DNA of 21,416 nt from DASXPG01 sp036493755 (GCA_036493755.1 DASXPG010000113.1:1-21416); one strand, 5' to 3'. Numbered from the stretch's first letter, positions 6,675 through 15,447 are shown. A program made the numbers and translations. Notes: generated by a model from the sequence alone, not told the origin.

Positions 6675-6692
6675 TAGCCCGCGTCCGGGCTA
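6675..6692 (+). terminator. Hairpin before rho (possible terminator or leader structure)
   Basis: TAGCCCG and CGGGCTA pair perfectly over 7 bp around a 4-base loop and are followed by TCTTCTAA, a weak T-rich stretch. It may terminate the small upstream gene or be part of the rho leader. Rho genes are often autoregulated in their leaders in other bacteria, so either is possible. Confidence 0.35.
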
Positions 6693-6712
6693 TCTTCTAA
6701 CCCACTCCTGAC

Positions 6713-7777
6713 ATGCCTTCCATCACCGGCTGGTTTGACCCGACCCAACGAGGCGGCGCGCTGCGGCTCGCCGCGAACAGCTACCTCCCCGATTCGCGCG
6801 ACCCGGGAGTGCGCCTCCCCGGACTGCGTAAGGGCGACCTGGTTGTCCTGGAAGACGGTCGCGTGAAGTCGGTCAACGGCCTGGCCCCCGAGACCCTCGC
6901 GACGCGCCCCGAGTTCACCACCCTCGGTGCGGTGCATCCCTCGCGGCTGCTCCGGCTCGAGACGCCTAACGCTTCGAGTCCCCGCACCGCCGACATCCAG
7001 CGCACCATCGACCTGATCTGCCCCTTTGGCTTCGGGCAACGGGCGCTGATCGTCTCGCCACCCAAGGCCGGCAAGACCGTGATGCTCCAGGCCGTGGCCG
7101 AGGGCGTGGCCCTGGCCCATCCAGAGGTCGAGCTGCTGCTGCTCCTGATCGATGAGCGGCCCGAAGAAGTGAGCGAGCTGGTGGACTGGGGCCGCGGCGA
7201 GGTCATCGCGTCGAGCTTCGACCTGCCGCACGAGCGGCACGTCGCCGTGGCCGACATGGTGATCGAGCACGCCCGGCGCCAGGTGGAGATCGGGCGCGAT
7301 GTGGTGATCGTGCTCGATTCGCTGACCCGCCTCGCGCGCTCCCACAACACCGCCGGGCGATCGAGCGGCCGCACCATGTCCGGCGGGCTGGACGCCGCCG
7401 CGATGGCCAAGCCCAAGGCGCTCTTCGGGGCGGCCCGCGCCGTTCCCGGCGGCGGGTCGGTCACGGTGATCGCGACCGCGCTCGACGAAACCGGGAGCAA
7501 GATGGATGACGTGATCTTCGAGGAGTTCAAGGGGACCGGCAACGCCGAGCTGAGGCTCTCCCGAGCGCTGGCGGACCGGCGGATTTATCCCGCGGTGGAT
7601 ATCTCCGCGAGCGGGACCCGGCGCGAGGAGCTGTTAGGCGATCCCGTCGAGGTGGCGGGACGCGAGTCCCTCCGGAAGCGGCTCGCGGGCCTGGCGCCGG
7701 CCCAGGCCCTCGAGACGTTACAGTCTCTGATGCGCCGCTCAAAGACGAACGCCGAGCTGCTTGCGGGGGTCAGTTGA
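6713..7777 (+). CDS. rho: Transcription termination factor Rho, N-terminally shortened and atypical
   Basis: The protein has 354 residues; typical Rho is about 420. The motor domain is complete: Walker A PPKAGKT, catalytic-Glu segment LLIDERPEEVSEL, Walker B VIVLDSLTRLARSHNT, Q-loop SSGRTMSGGLDAAAM, and the highly conserved ATALDETGSKMDDVIFEEFKGTGN and SGTRREELL. It should be a hexameric RNA-dependent ATPase acting on nascent RNA. The separate N-terminal Rho_N helical domain is missing. The cold-shock-like domain is reduced: where E. coli Rho has GFGFLR, this protein has RGGALR, so the two aromatic RNA-stacking residues appear lost. The start is ATG 6713; I see no good ribosome-binding site. 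It could be a second Rho or the only one. Confidence 0.9.
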   Translation: MPSITGWFDPTQRGGALRLAANSYLPDSRDPGVRLPGLRKGDLVVLEDGRVKSVNGLAPETLATRPEFTTLGAVHPSRLLRLETPNASSPRTADIQRTIDLICPFGFGQRALIVSPPKAGKTVMLQAVAEGVALAHPEVELLLLLIDERPEEVSELVDWGRGEVIASSFDLPHERHVAVADMVIEHARRQVEIGRDVVIVLDSLTRLARSHNTAGRSSGRTMSGGLDAAAMAKPKALFGAARAVPGGGSVTVIATALDETGSKMDDVIFEEFKGTGNAELRLSRALADRRIYPAVDISASGTRREELLGDPVEVAGRESLRKRLAGLAPAQALETLQSLMRRSKTNAELLAGVS

Positions 7778-7787
7778 TCGTGGCACA

Positions 7788-7834
7788 CGCGCACTGAGAG
7801 TGCGCGCTCGGCACACCAGGCGCTAAGAGCGCCT
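7788..7834. repeat. Double-hairpin element, copy 1, between convergent genes
   Basis: Stem 1 is CGCGCAC/GTGCGCG (7 bp) with loop TGAGA. Stem 2 is AGGCGCT/AGCGCCT (7 bp) with loop AAG. They are joined by CTCGGCACACC. The same 47-bp arrangement recurs at 20543-20589 with three differences, two of which form a compensatory change in stem 1. It lies between the rho stop and the M1 peptidase stop, whose TAG is partly inside stem 2. Likely a bidirectional terminator or a REP-like dispersed element; no U-run follows on either strand. Confidence 0.8.
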
Positions 7835-10262
7835 ACTCCATACCCTTTGCCCGAGACGCTACCACTTCCTGCATGGCCTTCTTAACGAAGACCCGTGACT
7901 CGTTAGGCATCATCTCCGCGATCCGCGCCTTGCCCGCCGCTCCCCCCACCATGCCCACCACGTTTACCGCGGTGACCGAGAAGAGCGGGTCGTAGTCGCC
8001 GATCAGACGCAAGGCCACGGCGGTCGCCCGCGCGCTGTCGCCGGTGCGCGCCAGGCCCAGCAGCGCCGACTGCCGAAGGTTGCGGTCCTCGGTGGTCGCG
8101 GTCAGCCGCTCGAGCGCATCCTCGGCCTGGGCATTCCGCATGTGGCTCAGAAAGTTGATGGCCGTGAAGCGTGCTCCGGCTGTCTGGTCGGGCGCCGAGG
8201 CGGCGATCAGCAGCGGCAGCGCCGCATCCTTCCGCTCGAACGCGATGGCCGCGAGCGCCGCCTGGCGCACCTGGTTGTCGGGATCATCCCGGTACATCGC
8301 GTCGGCCGCGGCCAGAGCCCCGGCCGCGTCGAGCGCGCGCAGCGTCCTGATGGCCGTCGCGCGCACCGATCCGTCGGCATCGCGCAACGCCAGCCGTGCT
8401 ACGCTCCGGCTCGCGTCGTTGGAGTCGTGGGCCAGGTCTCCCAGGGCCTGCTGCCGTAACTGCGGCATGTGCTCGTTCATTACCACAAAACGCCGGGCGG
8501 CGGCCGCCGCCGAATCATGCACCTCGGCGAGCTGCTCCAGCGCCCACTCGCGGCCCCGGACATCGAGGTCGTGCATCGCCATCGCCGCCAGCTCGGTTGA
8601 CGTCTGGTCGCCCGTCACCGTGCCTAACAGCCAGCCTCCTTCGTCGAAGCGGAACGAGAGCGGCTCCGACGGCAGCGCTATCGCGAAGGTCTCCTTCTGA
8701 TGCGTTACGTTGATCTCATGCCTGATGACCGAATCACGAGTAATGATCCGGATCGTGGCTGGGAAGCGGAACAGCGGGTGGAGCGAATCGATCGGCTGGG
8801 TCTCCTCGACGGAGAGGTGCAGCGTCTTCGTCGGAGCATCCCAGTGCCGGGTGAAGTGCACCTTCGGATAGCCGATGCCGTAGGCCCACTGGTCGAAGAA
8901 CCAGTCGAGATCGCAGTTGCAGGTGCGCTCCATCGCCACGGCGTAGTCGGGCGTGGTGACCGGCTGGTGCGCGTTGTCGGTGAGGAAGCGGTGCATCCCG
9001 GCCCAGAAGAGCGAATCGCCTAACAGCCGGCGCAGCTGGTGGGCGAGCTGCCCGCCCTTGGGGTAGACGTGCCCGCTGAAAAAGAGCTGGATGGGATCGG
9101 TCCCCTGGTAGCGGCCCCAGACCAGCGAGCGGACTTCGTTCTGGTCGGCGGCCATGGCCTGCTGCTGCTGGCCGAGCCAGTTCAGCTCCGCCTCATCCCA
9201 GCCGCGGCTCTTTTCCTGCTGGACCGATTCCATGTAAGTGGTGATGCCTTCGTTGAGCCAGATGTCGGCCCAGTCGGCGGTGGTGGTCAGGTCGCCGAAC
9301 CACTGATGGGCCAGCTCGTGCGCCACCAGGCCGCGCACGCCTTCGGGCGAGGTGCCGGTGGGAACGAGAGCGAGGTCGGTCTGGGTCGTCGCCGAGACGT
9401 TCTCCATGCCGCCGTAGGTGAAGTCGGGAATGATCGACTGGTCGTACTTGGCCCAGGCGAAGGGCACGCCGAGCACCTGCGAGTAGGTCTCGATCATCGC
9501 CGGCGTCTCGCCGAAGCTGCGCCATGCCGAGTTCACGGTGTCGGCGTAGGTCCAGTACTCCACGGGAATGCCACGCCACTCGTCGTGCAGGATGGTGAAG
9601 GGGCCGGCCACCACCGAATAGAGGTAGGTGGATGCCGGCGTCTCCTGGCTCCAGTGCCAGACCTTCTGGCCGCCGGCGGCCGGCTCGGTCCCGACCAGCC
9701 GGCCATTCGAGAGCACCTTCATCGAGCTGTCGGCGGTGACGTAGAACTCCCACGTGGTCTTATCGTTAGGCGCGTCGTAGGTCGGGATCCAGGCCCGGGT
9801 CTCGGTGGCTTCGCCCTGGCTCCAGATCACGTTGCGCCGGGGCACGATGTACAGCCCGCGCTGGGGGATGGTGTGATAGGTGAGGCTGAACTCGACCGTG
9901 TCGCCGACGTTGGCGCGCCGGCCCAGCCGGACCGTCACGTGCGTGGTGTCGGTCTCGAAGCGCAACACCCGGCCGCGCGCGTCGGTGGCCTTGTCGATAC
10001 TCAGGTTCTCGGCATCGAGCCGGATGGTGTCGGTCGGCGCCTGCGTGATGGCGACCCGGGTCGTGACTTCGCCGAAGAGCTCGCGGTGTGGCACGTCGAA
10101 GCGGACGTGCATGACCTGGTGGAGCAGGTCGAAGCGCCGCGGCTCCTGCGGCCACTCGTGAAGAGCGGTATAGGCGCCGACCACGCCGGTCTGGCGCTGG
10201 GCGGCAAGGGGCGCGGCGGCGGCCGCGAGCAGGGCAAGGGAAAGCAGGTTGCGCGAACGCAT
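7833..10262 (-). CDS. Secreted M1-family zinc aminopeptidase with C-terminal HEAT-like repeats
   Basis: The protein has 809 residues from ATG 10262, which follows GAGG by six bases. The open frame extends further upstream, but that part is only the opposite frame of the neighbouring gene. A signal peptide spans 1-21 (cleavage at LAA before Gln). The exopeptidase motif GGMEN is at 284-288, and the zinc site HELAH at 315-319 with the third ligand in WLNEG (E338) has the exact M1 spacing of 18 residues. The C-terminal part (about 560-800) is a run of alanine-rich helical repeats like HEAT/PBS units (for example DPDNQVRQAALAAIAF). It should remove N-terminal residues from peptides in the periplasm or outside the cell. 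The gene converges on rho across a double-hairpin element. Confidence 0.93.
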   Translation of the reverse strand: MRSRNLLSLALLAAAAAPLAAQRQTGVVGAYTALHEWPQEPRRFDLLHQVMHVRFDVPHRELFGEVTTRVAITQAPTDTIRLDAENLSIDKATDARGRVLRFETDTTHVTVRLGRRANVGDTVEFSLTYHTIPQRGLYIVPRRNVIWSQGEATETRAWIPTYDAPNDKTTWEFYVTADSSMKVLSNGRLVGTEPAAGGQKVWHWSQETPASTYLYSVVAGPFTILHDEWRGIPVEYWTYADTVNSAWRSFGETPAMIETYSQVLGVPFAWAKYDQSIIPDFTYGGMENVSATTQTDLALVPTGTSPEGVRGLVAHELAHQWFGDLTTTADWADIWLNEGITTYMESVQQEKSRGWDEAELNWLGQQQQAMAADQNEVRSLVWGRYQGTDPIQLFFSGHVYPKGGQLAHQLRRLLGDSLFWAGMHRFLTDNAHQPVTTPDYAVAMERTCNCDLDWFFDQWAYGIGYPKVHFTRHWDAPTKTLHLSVEETQPIDSLHPLFRFPATIRIITRDSVIRHEINVTHQKETFAIALPSEPLSFRFDEGGWLLGTVTGDQTSTELAAMAMHDLDVRGREWALEQLAEVHDSAAAAARRFVVMNEHMPQLRQQALGDLAHDSNDASRSVARLALRDADGSVRATAIRTLRALDAAGALAAADAMYRDDPDNQVRQAALAAIAFERKDAALPLLIAASAPDQTAGARFTAINFLSHMRNAQAEDALERLTATTEDRNLRQSALLGLARTGDSARATAVALRLIGDYDPLFSVTAVNVVGMVGGAAGKARIAEMMPNESRVFVKKAMQEVVASRAKGME

Positions 10263-10330
10263 GAAACGCCTCGATTGGAGTCCGGGTTCGAGACGTAATT
10301 TGGCAGGAAAGCGTTTCAAGCGCCGATTCT

Positions 10331-10375
10331 GGCCGTTTACGGCCTGGTGTTGCCGAGCCCGTCGTTTACGACGGG
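10331..10375 (-). terminator. Two tandem hairpins with identical TAAA loops after the GGDEF-EAL gene
   Basis: On the minus strand, CCCGTCG-TAAA-CGACGGG (10375-10358) begins 3 bases after the stop codon of the c-di-GMP gene. GGCCG-TAAA-CGGCC (10344-10331) follows. The shared tetraloop on two different stems is unusual. No long T-run follows, so termination efficiency is uncertain; an RNA-stabilising 3' end is an alternative. Confidence 0.5.
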
Positions 10376-10378
10376 GCG

Positions 10379-12157
10379 CTAGACGCCGCTGGCCTCCAGC
10401 GGCACCCGGGCCATGGGCGACGCCGCGCCGGTCCGCAGCAGCTCGCCGATCGCCTCGGCCGCGACCGGCTTGGCGAACAGGAAGCCCTGGCCATGGTTGC
10501 AGCCCAGCGCCAGCAGCTGCGCCCGCTGGCCGGCGTCTTCCACACCCTCGGCGACCGTGAACAACTTGAGCGTGGTCGCCAGCGCCACGATGGTGCTCGC
10601 CAGCGCGGCTTCCTGGCCATTCTCCATCTGGGCGATGAACGCCTTGTCGATCTTCAGGATGTCCAGCGGAAAGCGCTGGAGGTAACTCAGGCTGCAGTAT
10701 CCGGTCCCGAAATCGTCGATCGCCAGCCGCACGCCTAACGCTTTGAGCTCGTTCAGCCGCTCTACCGCGTCGGGACTGTCGGCCATCAGCGTGGTCTCGG
10801 TGATCTCGAGGATCAGCCGGTCGGCCGGGAACTGGCTTTCGGCGAGCGCCGCCGCCACGTCGCTCGCGAAATCGGGGTCGACCAATTGCCGCGCCGACAC
10901 GTTCACGCTCATGGTGGGGGCCACCCGGTTCGGCCTCGCCAGCTGCCAGCGGCGACCCTGGCGGCACGCCTCGCCCAGGACCCAGCGGCCGATCGGCACG
11001 ATGAGCCCGGTCTCCTCCGCCAGCGGAATGAAGGACGCGGGTGAGGACATGTCCAGCGTCGGATGCTGCCAGCGCAGCAGCGCCTCGACACCGGTGAGCT
11101 CGCCGCTGTCCAGCTCGACGATGGGCTGGTAGAGCACGTTCAGCTCGCCCCGCTCCAGCGCGTGGCGCAGATCGCTCGCCAGCTCCAGCCGCTGGAGCAA
11201 GTCCGCATACATCCCGGGCTCGAACACCGCGGTCCGGCCCTTGCCCTCGTCCTTCGCCCGGTACATGGCGACGTCGGCGTTGCGCAGCAGCTCGTCCACG
11301 TTCTCTTCGCCGCGCGCGTGGGCCAGCCCCAGGCTGGCGCCAATGGTCACCTCGCGGCCCTGGAGCTCGATGGGCGGACGCAGCGAGTCGGTGATGCGCT
11401 CGATCACCAGCATCGCGTCCTCGAGCGTGGGCACGCCCTCGAGCAGCACGGCGAACTCGTCGCCGCCGATGCGCGCGATGGTATCGCAGCCGCGCGTCGC
11501 TTTCCGGAGGCGGCTCGACACGATTTCCAGCAGCCGGTCTCCCTCGACATGGCCCAGGGTGTCGTTGACGCTCTTGAAGTCGTCGAGATCGAGCAGCGCC
11601 ACCGCGATGGGCTCGCCGCGCGACACGCGCGCCAGCGCATGCTCGACCCGGTCGTGGAACAGCGCCCGGTTGGCCAGTCCCGTCAGCGTATCGTGGAAGG
11701 CCTGGTAGACGAGCTTGGTCTCCAGCGCGCGGTTTTCGTCCTTGAGCGTCTGGTAGAGGTGGCGCGTCTCGAGCAGGTTGCTGGTGCGCAGCAGCACCTC
11801 GGTCCGTTCGAGAGGCTTGAGCAGAAAGTCCACCGCGCCGCCGGAGAGCGCGCGCTCCCGGGCGTCGCCGGAGGTGTCGCCGGTCAGCACCACGATCGGC
11901 AGGTACTCGTTAGGCGCGCAGCGCGCCTTGAGCGCCTCGAGCACCGCGAAGCCGTCCAGGTGGGGCATATGCAGGTCGAGCAGGACCAGGTCGGGCTTGA
12001 CCTCGTCGAAGAGCTGCAACGCCCGCCGGGAGTCGGTCGTGCTGGTGGTTTCGGCGAAGCCACCCGAGAGCAGCAGCCGCTCCAGCAGCCGCGCGTTGGC
12101 CGGCTCGTCGTCGATGATCAGGATCCGGGCCTGGGCGATCAAGTCGTGGCTGATCAT
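10379..12157 (-). CDS. Response regulator with GGDEF and EAL domains (c-di-GMP turnover)
   Basis: The protein has 592 residues: receiver domain at about 10-125 (phospho-acceptor D61 in LLDLHMPHLDG, K114), GGDEF domain at about 150-310 and EAL domain at about 320-575. The GGDEF signature is intact (RIGGDEF, 231-235), and an I-site RGCD sits five residues before it, so the cyclase may be feedback inhibited. The EAL side keeps EALLRW (358-363), NVSARQL, EITE, DDFGTGYCSLSYL and KIDKAFI, so phosphodiesterase activity is also plausible. The ATG overlaps the stop of the hybrid kinase (TGATG), with GAGG seven bases ahead, so the two are coupled and the kinase is the likely phosphate donor. Confidence 0.95.
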   Translation of the reverse strand: MISHDLIAQARILIIDDEPANARLLERLLLSGGFAETTSTTDSRRALQLFDEVKPDLVLLDLHMPHLDGFAVLEALKARCAPNEYLPIVVLTGDTSGDARERALSGGAVDFLLKPLERTEVLLRTSNLLETRHLYQTLKDENRALETKLVYQAFHDTLTGLANRALFHDRVEHALARVSRGEPIAVALLDLDDFKSVNDTLGHVEGDRLLEIVSSRLRKATRGCDTIARIGGDEFAVLLEGVPTLEDAMLVIERITDSLRPPIELQGREVTIGASLGLAHARGEENVDELLRNADVAMYRAKDEGKGRTAVFEPGMYADLLQRLELASDLRHALERGELNVLYQPIVELDSGELTGVEALLRWQHPTLDMSSPASFIPLAEETGLIVPIGRWVLGEACRQGRRWQLARPNRVAPTMSVNVSARQLVDPDFASDVAAALAESQFPADRLILEITETTLMADSPDAVERLNELKALGVRLAIDDFGTGYCSLSYLQRFPLDILKIDKAFIAQMENGQEAALASTIVALATTLKLFTVAEGVEDAGQRAQLLALGCNHGQGFLFAKPVAAEAIGELLRTGAASPMARVPLEASGV

Positions 12158-14469
12158 CAGGCGGCCTCATGGAGGGCGAGCACATCGTTCACCACCTGCA
12201 TGAACGGCTTGAGGTCGAGCGGCTTGGTGATGTAGGCGTGCGCGCCCGCGGCCAGCAGCTTGTCGATCTGGCCCTGGGTGGCGTCGGCGCTCAGCACCAC
12301 GACCGGAATACCGCGGCAATCGGGCGTCTGCCGTAGCTGGCGCAGCACGTCTTCGCCTGGAATGTCGGGGAGGTGCAGGTCGAGCAGGATCATGTCGGGG
12401 CGGTGAAGGCGCGCGAGATCCAGGGCCAGGCCGCCCTGCATCGCGGGGATCAGCTGGACATTGTAGCTGCGCGACAGGATCCGCTGCACCAGCGTCAGGT
12501 TGGAGAGATTGTCCTCGACGTAGAGGATCCGCCGCGGGCGTCCGATGGTGGCCGGCGCGTCGGTCTGCGCCGCGCGCTCCATTTCCTCGCGGCGCGCGAC
12601 CTCGCGCTCGGCGCCGGGAAGCTCGATCCAGAAGGTGCTCCCCACGCCCTGTTTGCTGGTCACGCCGATGGTGCCCTGCATCGCCTCGGCGAGCCGGCGC
12701 GCCAGCGCCAGGCCCAGGCCGGTGCCTTCGACATCGGTCTGCTCGGCGCCGAGGCGGTCGAATGCCGTGAACATCCGCGGCAGCTTGTCGGCCGGAATGC
12801 CGAGGCCGGTGTCGCGGACGACGATCCGCAGCCGGTCGCCGCCCATGACTTCGCAGCCCACGTGCACCGTGCCGCCGGTGCGATTGTACTTCACCGCGTT
12901 GGCGACCAGGTTGAGCAGCACCTGCTTGAGGCGCTGGCGATCGGCGTGCACCCACCGCTCGGCCATGGCCGGCTCGTCGGCCGAGATCTCGACGCGGCGC
13001 GCGGCAGCCAGCGGACCCATGAGGTCCAGCGTTTCGGTGACGGCTTCGAGCACCCGCACCGGCTCGGACGACATCCTGAGCCGGCCCGACTCGATGCCCG
13101 TGATGTCGAGCACTTCGTTGATGAGGTGGAGCAGGTGCTGGCCGGCCTTGAGCACGTGGTCGGCGCTTTCCTTGTGGCCCGGCGTCGTCGCTTCCAGCTC
13201 CATCAGCTGTCCGAATCCCAGGATCGCGTTGAGCGGCGTGCGCAGTTCGTGACTCATCCGCGACAGGAATTCGCTCTTGGCGCGGCTCGCGGCTTCCGCG
13301 GTCTCACGTGCGCCGCGCAGCGCCTCCTCGGCGTGGCGGCGCTCGGTCACGTCGCGGATCACGCCCGCGGTGCCGACCAGATCGCCCTTGGGATTGCGGC
13401 TGGCCCGCGCGTGGACTTCGCCCCAGCGCGATCCGCCGTCGCTGGTACCGAAGCGCACCTCGTAGCGGCTGAAATCCGAACGCCCCTCGGCGACCACGGC
13501 ATGCTGCGCCAGGGCCGTGGGCCGGTCCTCGTTATGCACCGCGTCGAACGACGCGGTGTCGATGCTGTCGGCGGCGGCGAAGCCGGTCATCGTCGTCCAG
13601 GCGGGATTCAGGAAGGTCCACCGGCCCTTGAGGTCGGTCCGGAAAATCACCTCGTCCACTTCGCTCACCACGGTGCGGTAGCGCTCTTCGCTTTCGCGCA
13701 GCGCCTCGGCGTTGGCCAGCTGGACCCGCACCCAGTGGTCGGTGATGGTGCCGACGACGGTCAGGGTGAGGATCACCAGCGCGCCCATCACCACCGGCAC
13801 GGCAAGCCCCGCGGTGCCGATGATCATGCCCCCGGTCGGTAGCGCGTAGGCGCCCGGATCGGAGAATTGCGCGGCGGCCATGGCGGTGTAGTGCATGCCG
13901 GCGATCGCGACACCCATGACGACCGAAGCCGCGATCCGCAGGGAACGGCCGCGCTGCGAGTGATCGTTGCGAAGCCAGCGGAACAGCAGCAGCGCGACGG
14001 TCGAAGCGACCACCGCGATGAGGACCGACGCGCCGACCAGTGTCGGGTCGTAGGTGAGCCGTGCGGTGGTACGCACCGCGGCCATGCCGGTGTAGTGCAT
14101 GGTCACGACTGCCAGCCCCAGGCAGATGCCGGCGCCGATGATGCTCGGCATGCCGACGCGGTTGCGGCCGGCGACGAAGAGCGCGAAGGCCGACGCGCCG
14201 ACCGCCGCAAGCCACGACAGGGCGACGAGCGGAACGTCGTAGGCGATGACGATGGGGAGATGGAAGGCGAGCATGGCCACGAAGTGCATGCTCCAGATCC
14301 CGCTGCCCATCGCGACGCTGCCGCCTGATAGCCAGGCTAGACGGGCGCGACCACGCGCCACGGACACGCGGCCGGCCAGGGTAAGCGCCGTGTACGACGC
14401 GCACATCGCGATCAGGAAGGAGAGCGCGACCAGCGGGGGGGTGTGGGAGCCATGCAGCATGTGACCCAT
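12157..14469 (-). CDS. MHYT-PAS hybrid sensor histidine kinase with receiver domain
   Basis: From ATG 14469 the protein has 770 residues. An N-terminal integral MHYT sensor (about 10-240) holds the motifs SMHFVAML (60-67), TMHYTGMAA and GMHYTAMAA; this domain is proposed in the literature to bind a metal and sense O2, CO or NO. A PAS domain follows at about 260-375, then HisKA (SHELRTPLNAILGF, phospho-His 407), HATPase (DTGLGIP, GTGLGLALARRL) and a C-terminal receiver (LLDLHLPDIPG) from about 650. I chose ATG 14469 because GGAG lies five bases before it and the first helix then follows directly; ATG 14514 or TTG 14529 would add a short polar leader. It is co-transcribed with the REC-GGDEF-EAL gene and presumably signals to it. 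Confidence 0.93.
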   Translation of the reverse strand: MGHMLHGSHTPPLVALSFLIAMCASYTALTLAGRVSVARGRARLAWLSGGSVAMGSGIWSMHFVAMLAFHLPIVIAYDVPLVALSWLAAVGASAFALFVAGRNRVGMPSIIGAGICLGLAVVTMHYTGMAAVRTTARLTYDPTLVGASVLIAVVASTVALLLFRWLRNDHSQRGRSLRIAASVVMGVAIAGMHYTAMAAAQFSDPGAYALPTGGMIIGTAGLAVPVVMGALVILTLTVVGTITDHWVRVQLANAEALRESEERYRTVVSEVDEVIFRTDLKGRWTFLNPAWTTMTGFAAADSIDTASFDAVHNEDRPTALAQHAVVAEGRSDFSRYEVRFGTSDGGSRWGEVHARASRNPKGDLVGTAGVIRDVTERRHAEEALRGARETAEAASRAKSEFLSRMSHELRTPLNAILGFGQLMELEATTPGHKESADHVLKAGQHLLHLINEVLDITGIESGRLRMSSEPVRVLEAVTETLDLMGPLAAARRVEISADEPAMAERWVHADRQRLKQVLLNLVANAVKYNRTGGTVHVGCEVMGGDRLRIVVRDTGLGIPADKLPRMFTAFDRLGAEQTDVEGTGLGLALARRLAEAMQGTIGVTSKQGVGSTFWIELPGAEREVARREEMERAAQTDAPATIGRPRRILYVEDNLSNLTLVQRILSRSYNVQLIPAMQGGLALDLARLHRPDMILLDLHLPDIPGEDVLRQLRQTPDCRGIPVVVLSADATQGQIDKLLAAGAHAYITKPLDLKPFMQVVNDVLALHEAA

Positions 14470-14520
14470 GACCACTCCATGAATGTCGGGTTGTGGGGCT
14501 TGGTCGGGCCCCATGCCCGG

Positions 14521-14558
14521 ATAAAGCAAAGGCCATTCCTTTAGCCGGAGGAATGGCC
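14521..14558 (-). terminator. Perfect 10-bp hairpin with T-rich tail upstream of the sensor kinase
   Basis: GGCCATTCCT and AGGAATGGCC (14558-14549 and 14540-14531) pair perfectly around an 8-base loop; on the minus strand TTTGCTTTAT follows. It lies about 100 bp after the nitrilase stop and 50 bp before the kinase start, so it can be a terminator for the nitrilase gene or a 5' leader hairpin of the kinase. An AAAGGAG sequence lies just upstream of it with no reading frame attached. Confidence 0.55.
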
Positions 14559-14661
14559 CTAACTCCTTTAATGGTAATGCCCTATGTCTCTATGAAGGCG
14601 AACGGCCCCGGTATATGAAGACTCCTTCATTTGGCGAGAGCTCAGGCAGGATGCCACCCCT

Positions 14662-15447
14662 TCATGACTTGCAGCGGCTCGCGAGCAACCCCGTGGCCGC
14701 GGCGAGATCGAGGTCCGCGACCAGCAACCCTTCCTTACCATAGGGTTGCCATGCCAGCAGGGTGCCGTCGGGCTTCGCGATCGCGGACGTCGTGCCCGAG
14801 CCCTCGCTCGCGCAGTTGATACTGGCGAAGTACACCGTGTTCTCCGCGGCGCGGCAGAGCATCGCTTTTTCGTGAAAGCTGTTCCGCGGATCGCCGAACT
14901 CGTCAGGCACGTAGCTCCCCGGCTCCTTGATATGGAGATGGGGATGGAACACCACCTTGGCGCCGCGGCGAGCGGCCCACCGCACCGTCTCCGGATAGCG
15001 CCACCCCTCATGGCAGATCGCCACGCCGAAGGCCAGCGGGCCGATGGTGAATGCTCGCCGCTCGGTCCCCGGCCAATAGGTCGTATCCTCTGACGGATCG
15101 AGCTGGATCTTGTCCTGGAAACCGGCCCGGGTTCCGTCGGGATTGATCACCAGCACCGTGATCAGCGGCTTGCCGTTGGCGATGCGCTCGGTGCCGAGGA
15201 GGACGCCGATCCTGGCGCGCGCCGCGGCGGCGGCGATCCTGGTCCAGGCCGTTTCCATCCAGGCCGCATCGGGCGCCTCGACCTTCCGAGGGAAGATCCG
15301 GTAGCCCGGGACGTACGCCTCGGGAAAGGCGACGACGAGCGCGCCGGCCGCCGCCGCCTCGGCAATGGCCTGCTCGGCGATCTCGACTGACTCGTCCCGT
15401 GAGTTGGCAATTCGGACGTTGGCGAGGGCAATTCTGACGTTGGTCAT
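14662..15447 (-). CDS. Carbon-nitrogen hydrolase (nitrilase superfamily)
   Basis: The protein has 261 residues with the nitrilase-superfamily catalytic set: Glu43 in VAFPEAYVPGY, Lys113 in FQDKIQLDPSED and Cys145 in GVAICHEGWRYPE. It hydrolyses amide or nitrile C-N bonds; the substrate cannot be read from sequence. It has no signal peptide, so it is cytoplasmic. The start ATG 15447 faces the M3 peptidase gene across a 36-bp gap that must contain or overlap both promoters. The length is normal for omega-amidase or beta-ureidopropionase-like members. Confidence 0.9.
   Translation of the reverse strand: MTNVRIALANVRIANSRDESVEIAEQAIAEAAAAGALVVAFPEAYVPGYRIFPRKVEAPDAAWMETAWTRIAAAAARARIGVLLGTERIANGKPLITVLVINPDGTRAGFQDKIQLDPSEDTTYWPGTERRAFTIGPLAFGVAICHEGWRYPETVRWAARRGAKVVFHPHLHIKEPGSYVPDEFGDPRNSFHEKAMLCRAAENTVYFASINCASEGSGTTSAIAKPDGTLLAWQPYGKEGLLVADLDLAAATGLLASRCKS

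Noticed and set aside
10263..10967. N-terminal extension of the M1 peptidase up to 10967
   Set aside because: The extension is Arg/Pro/Gly-rich, overlaps the GGDEF-EAL gene in another frame, and would place the signal peptide internally.
12373..13842. 489-codon plus-strand frame opposite the hybrid kinase
   Set aside because: It has no domain and shadow-type composition; the minus strand encodes a complete MHYT-PAS-HK-REC protein.
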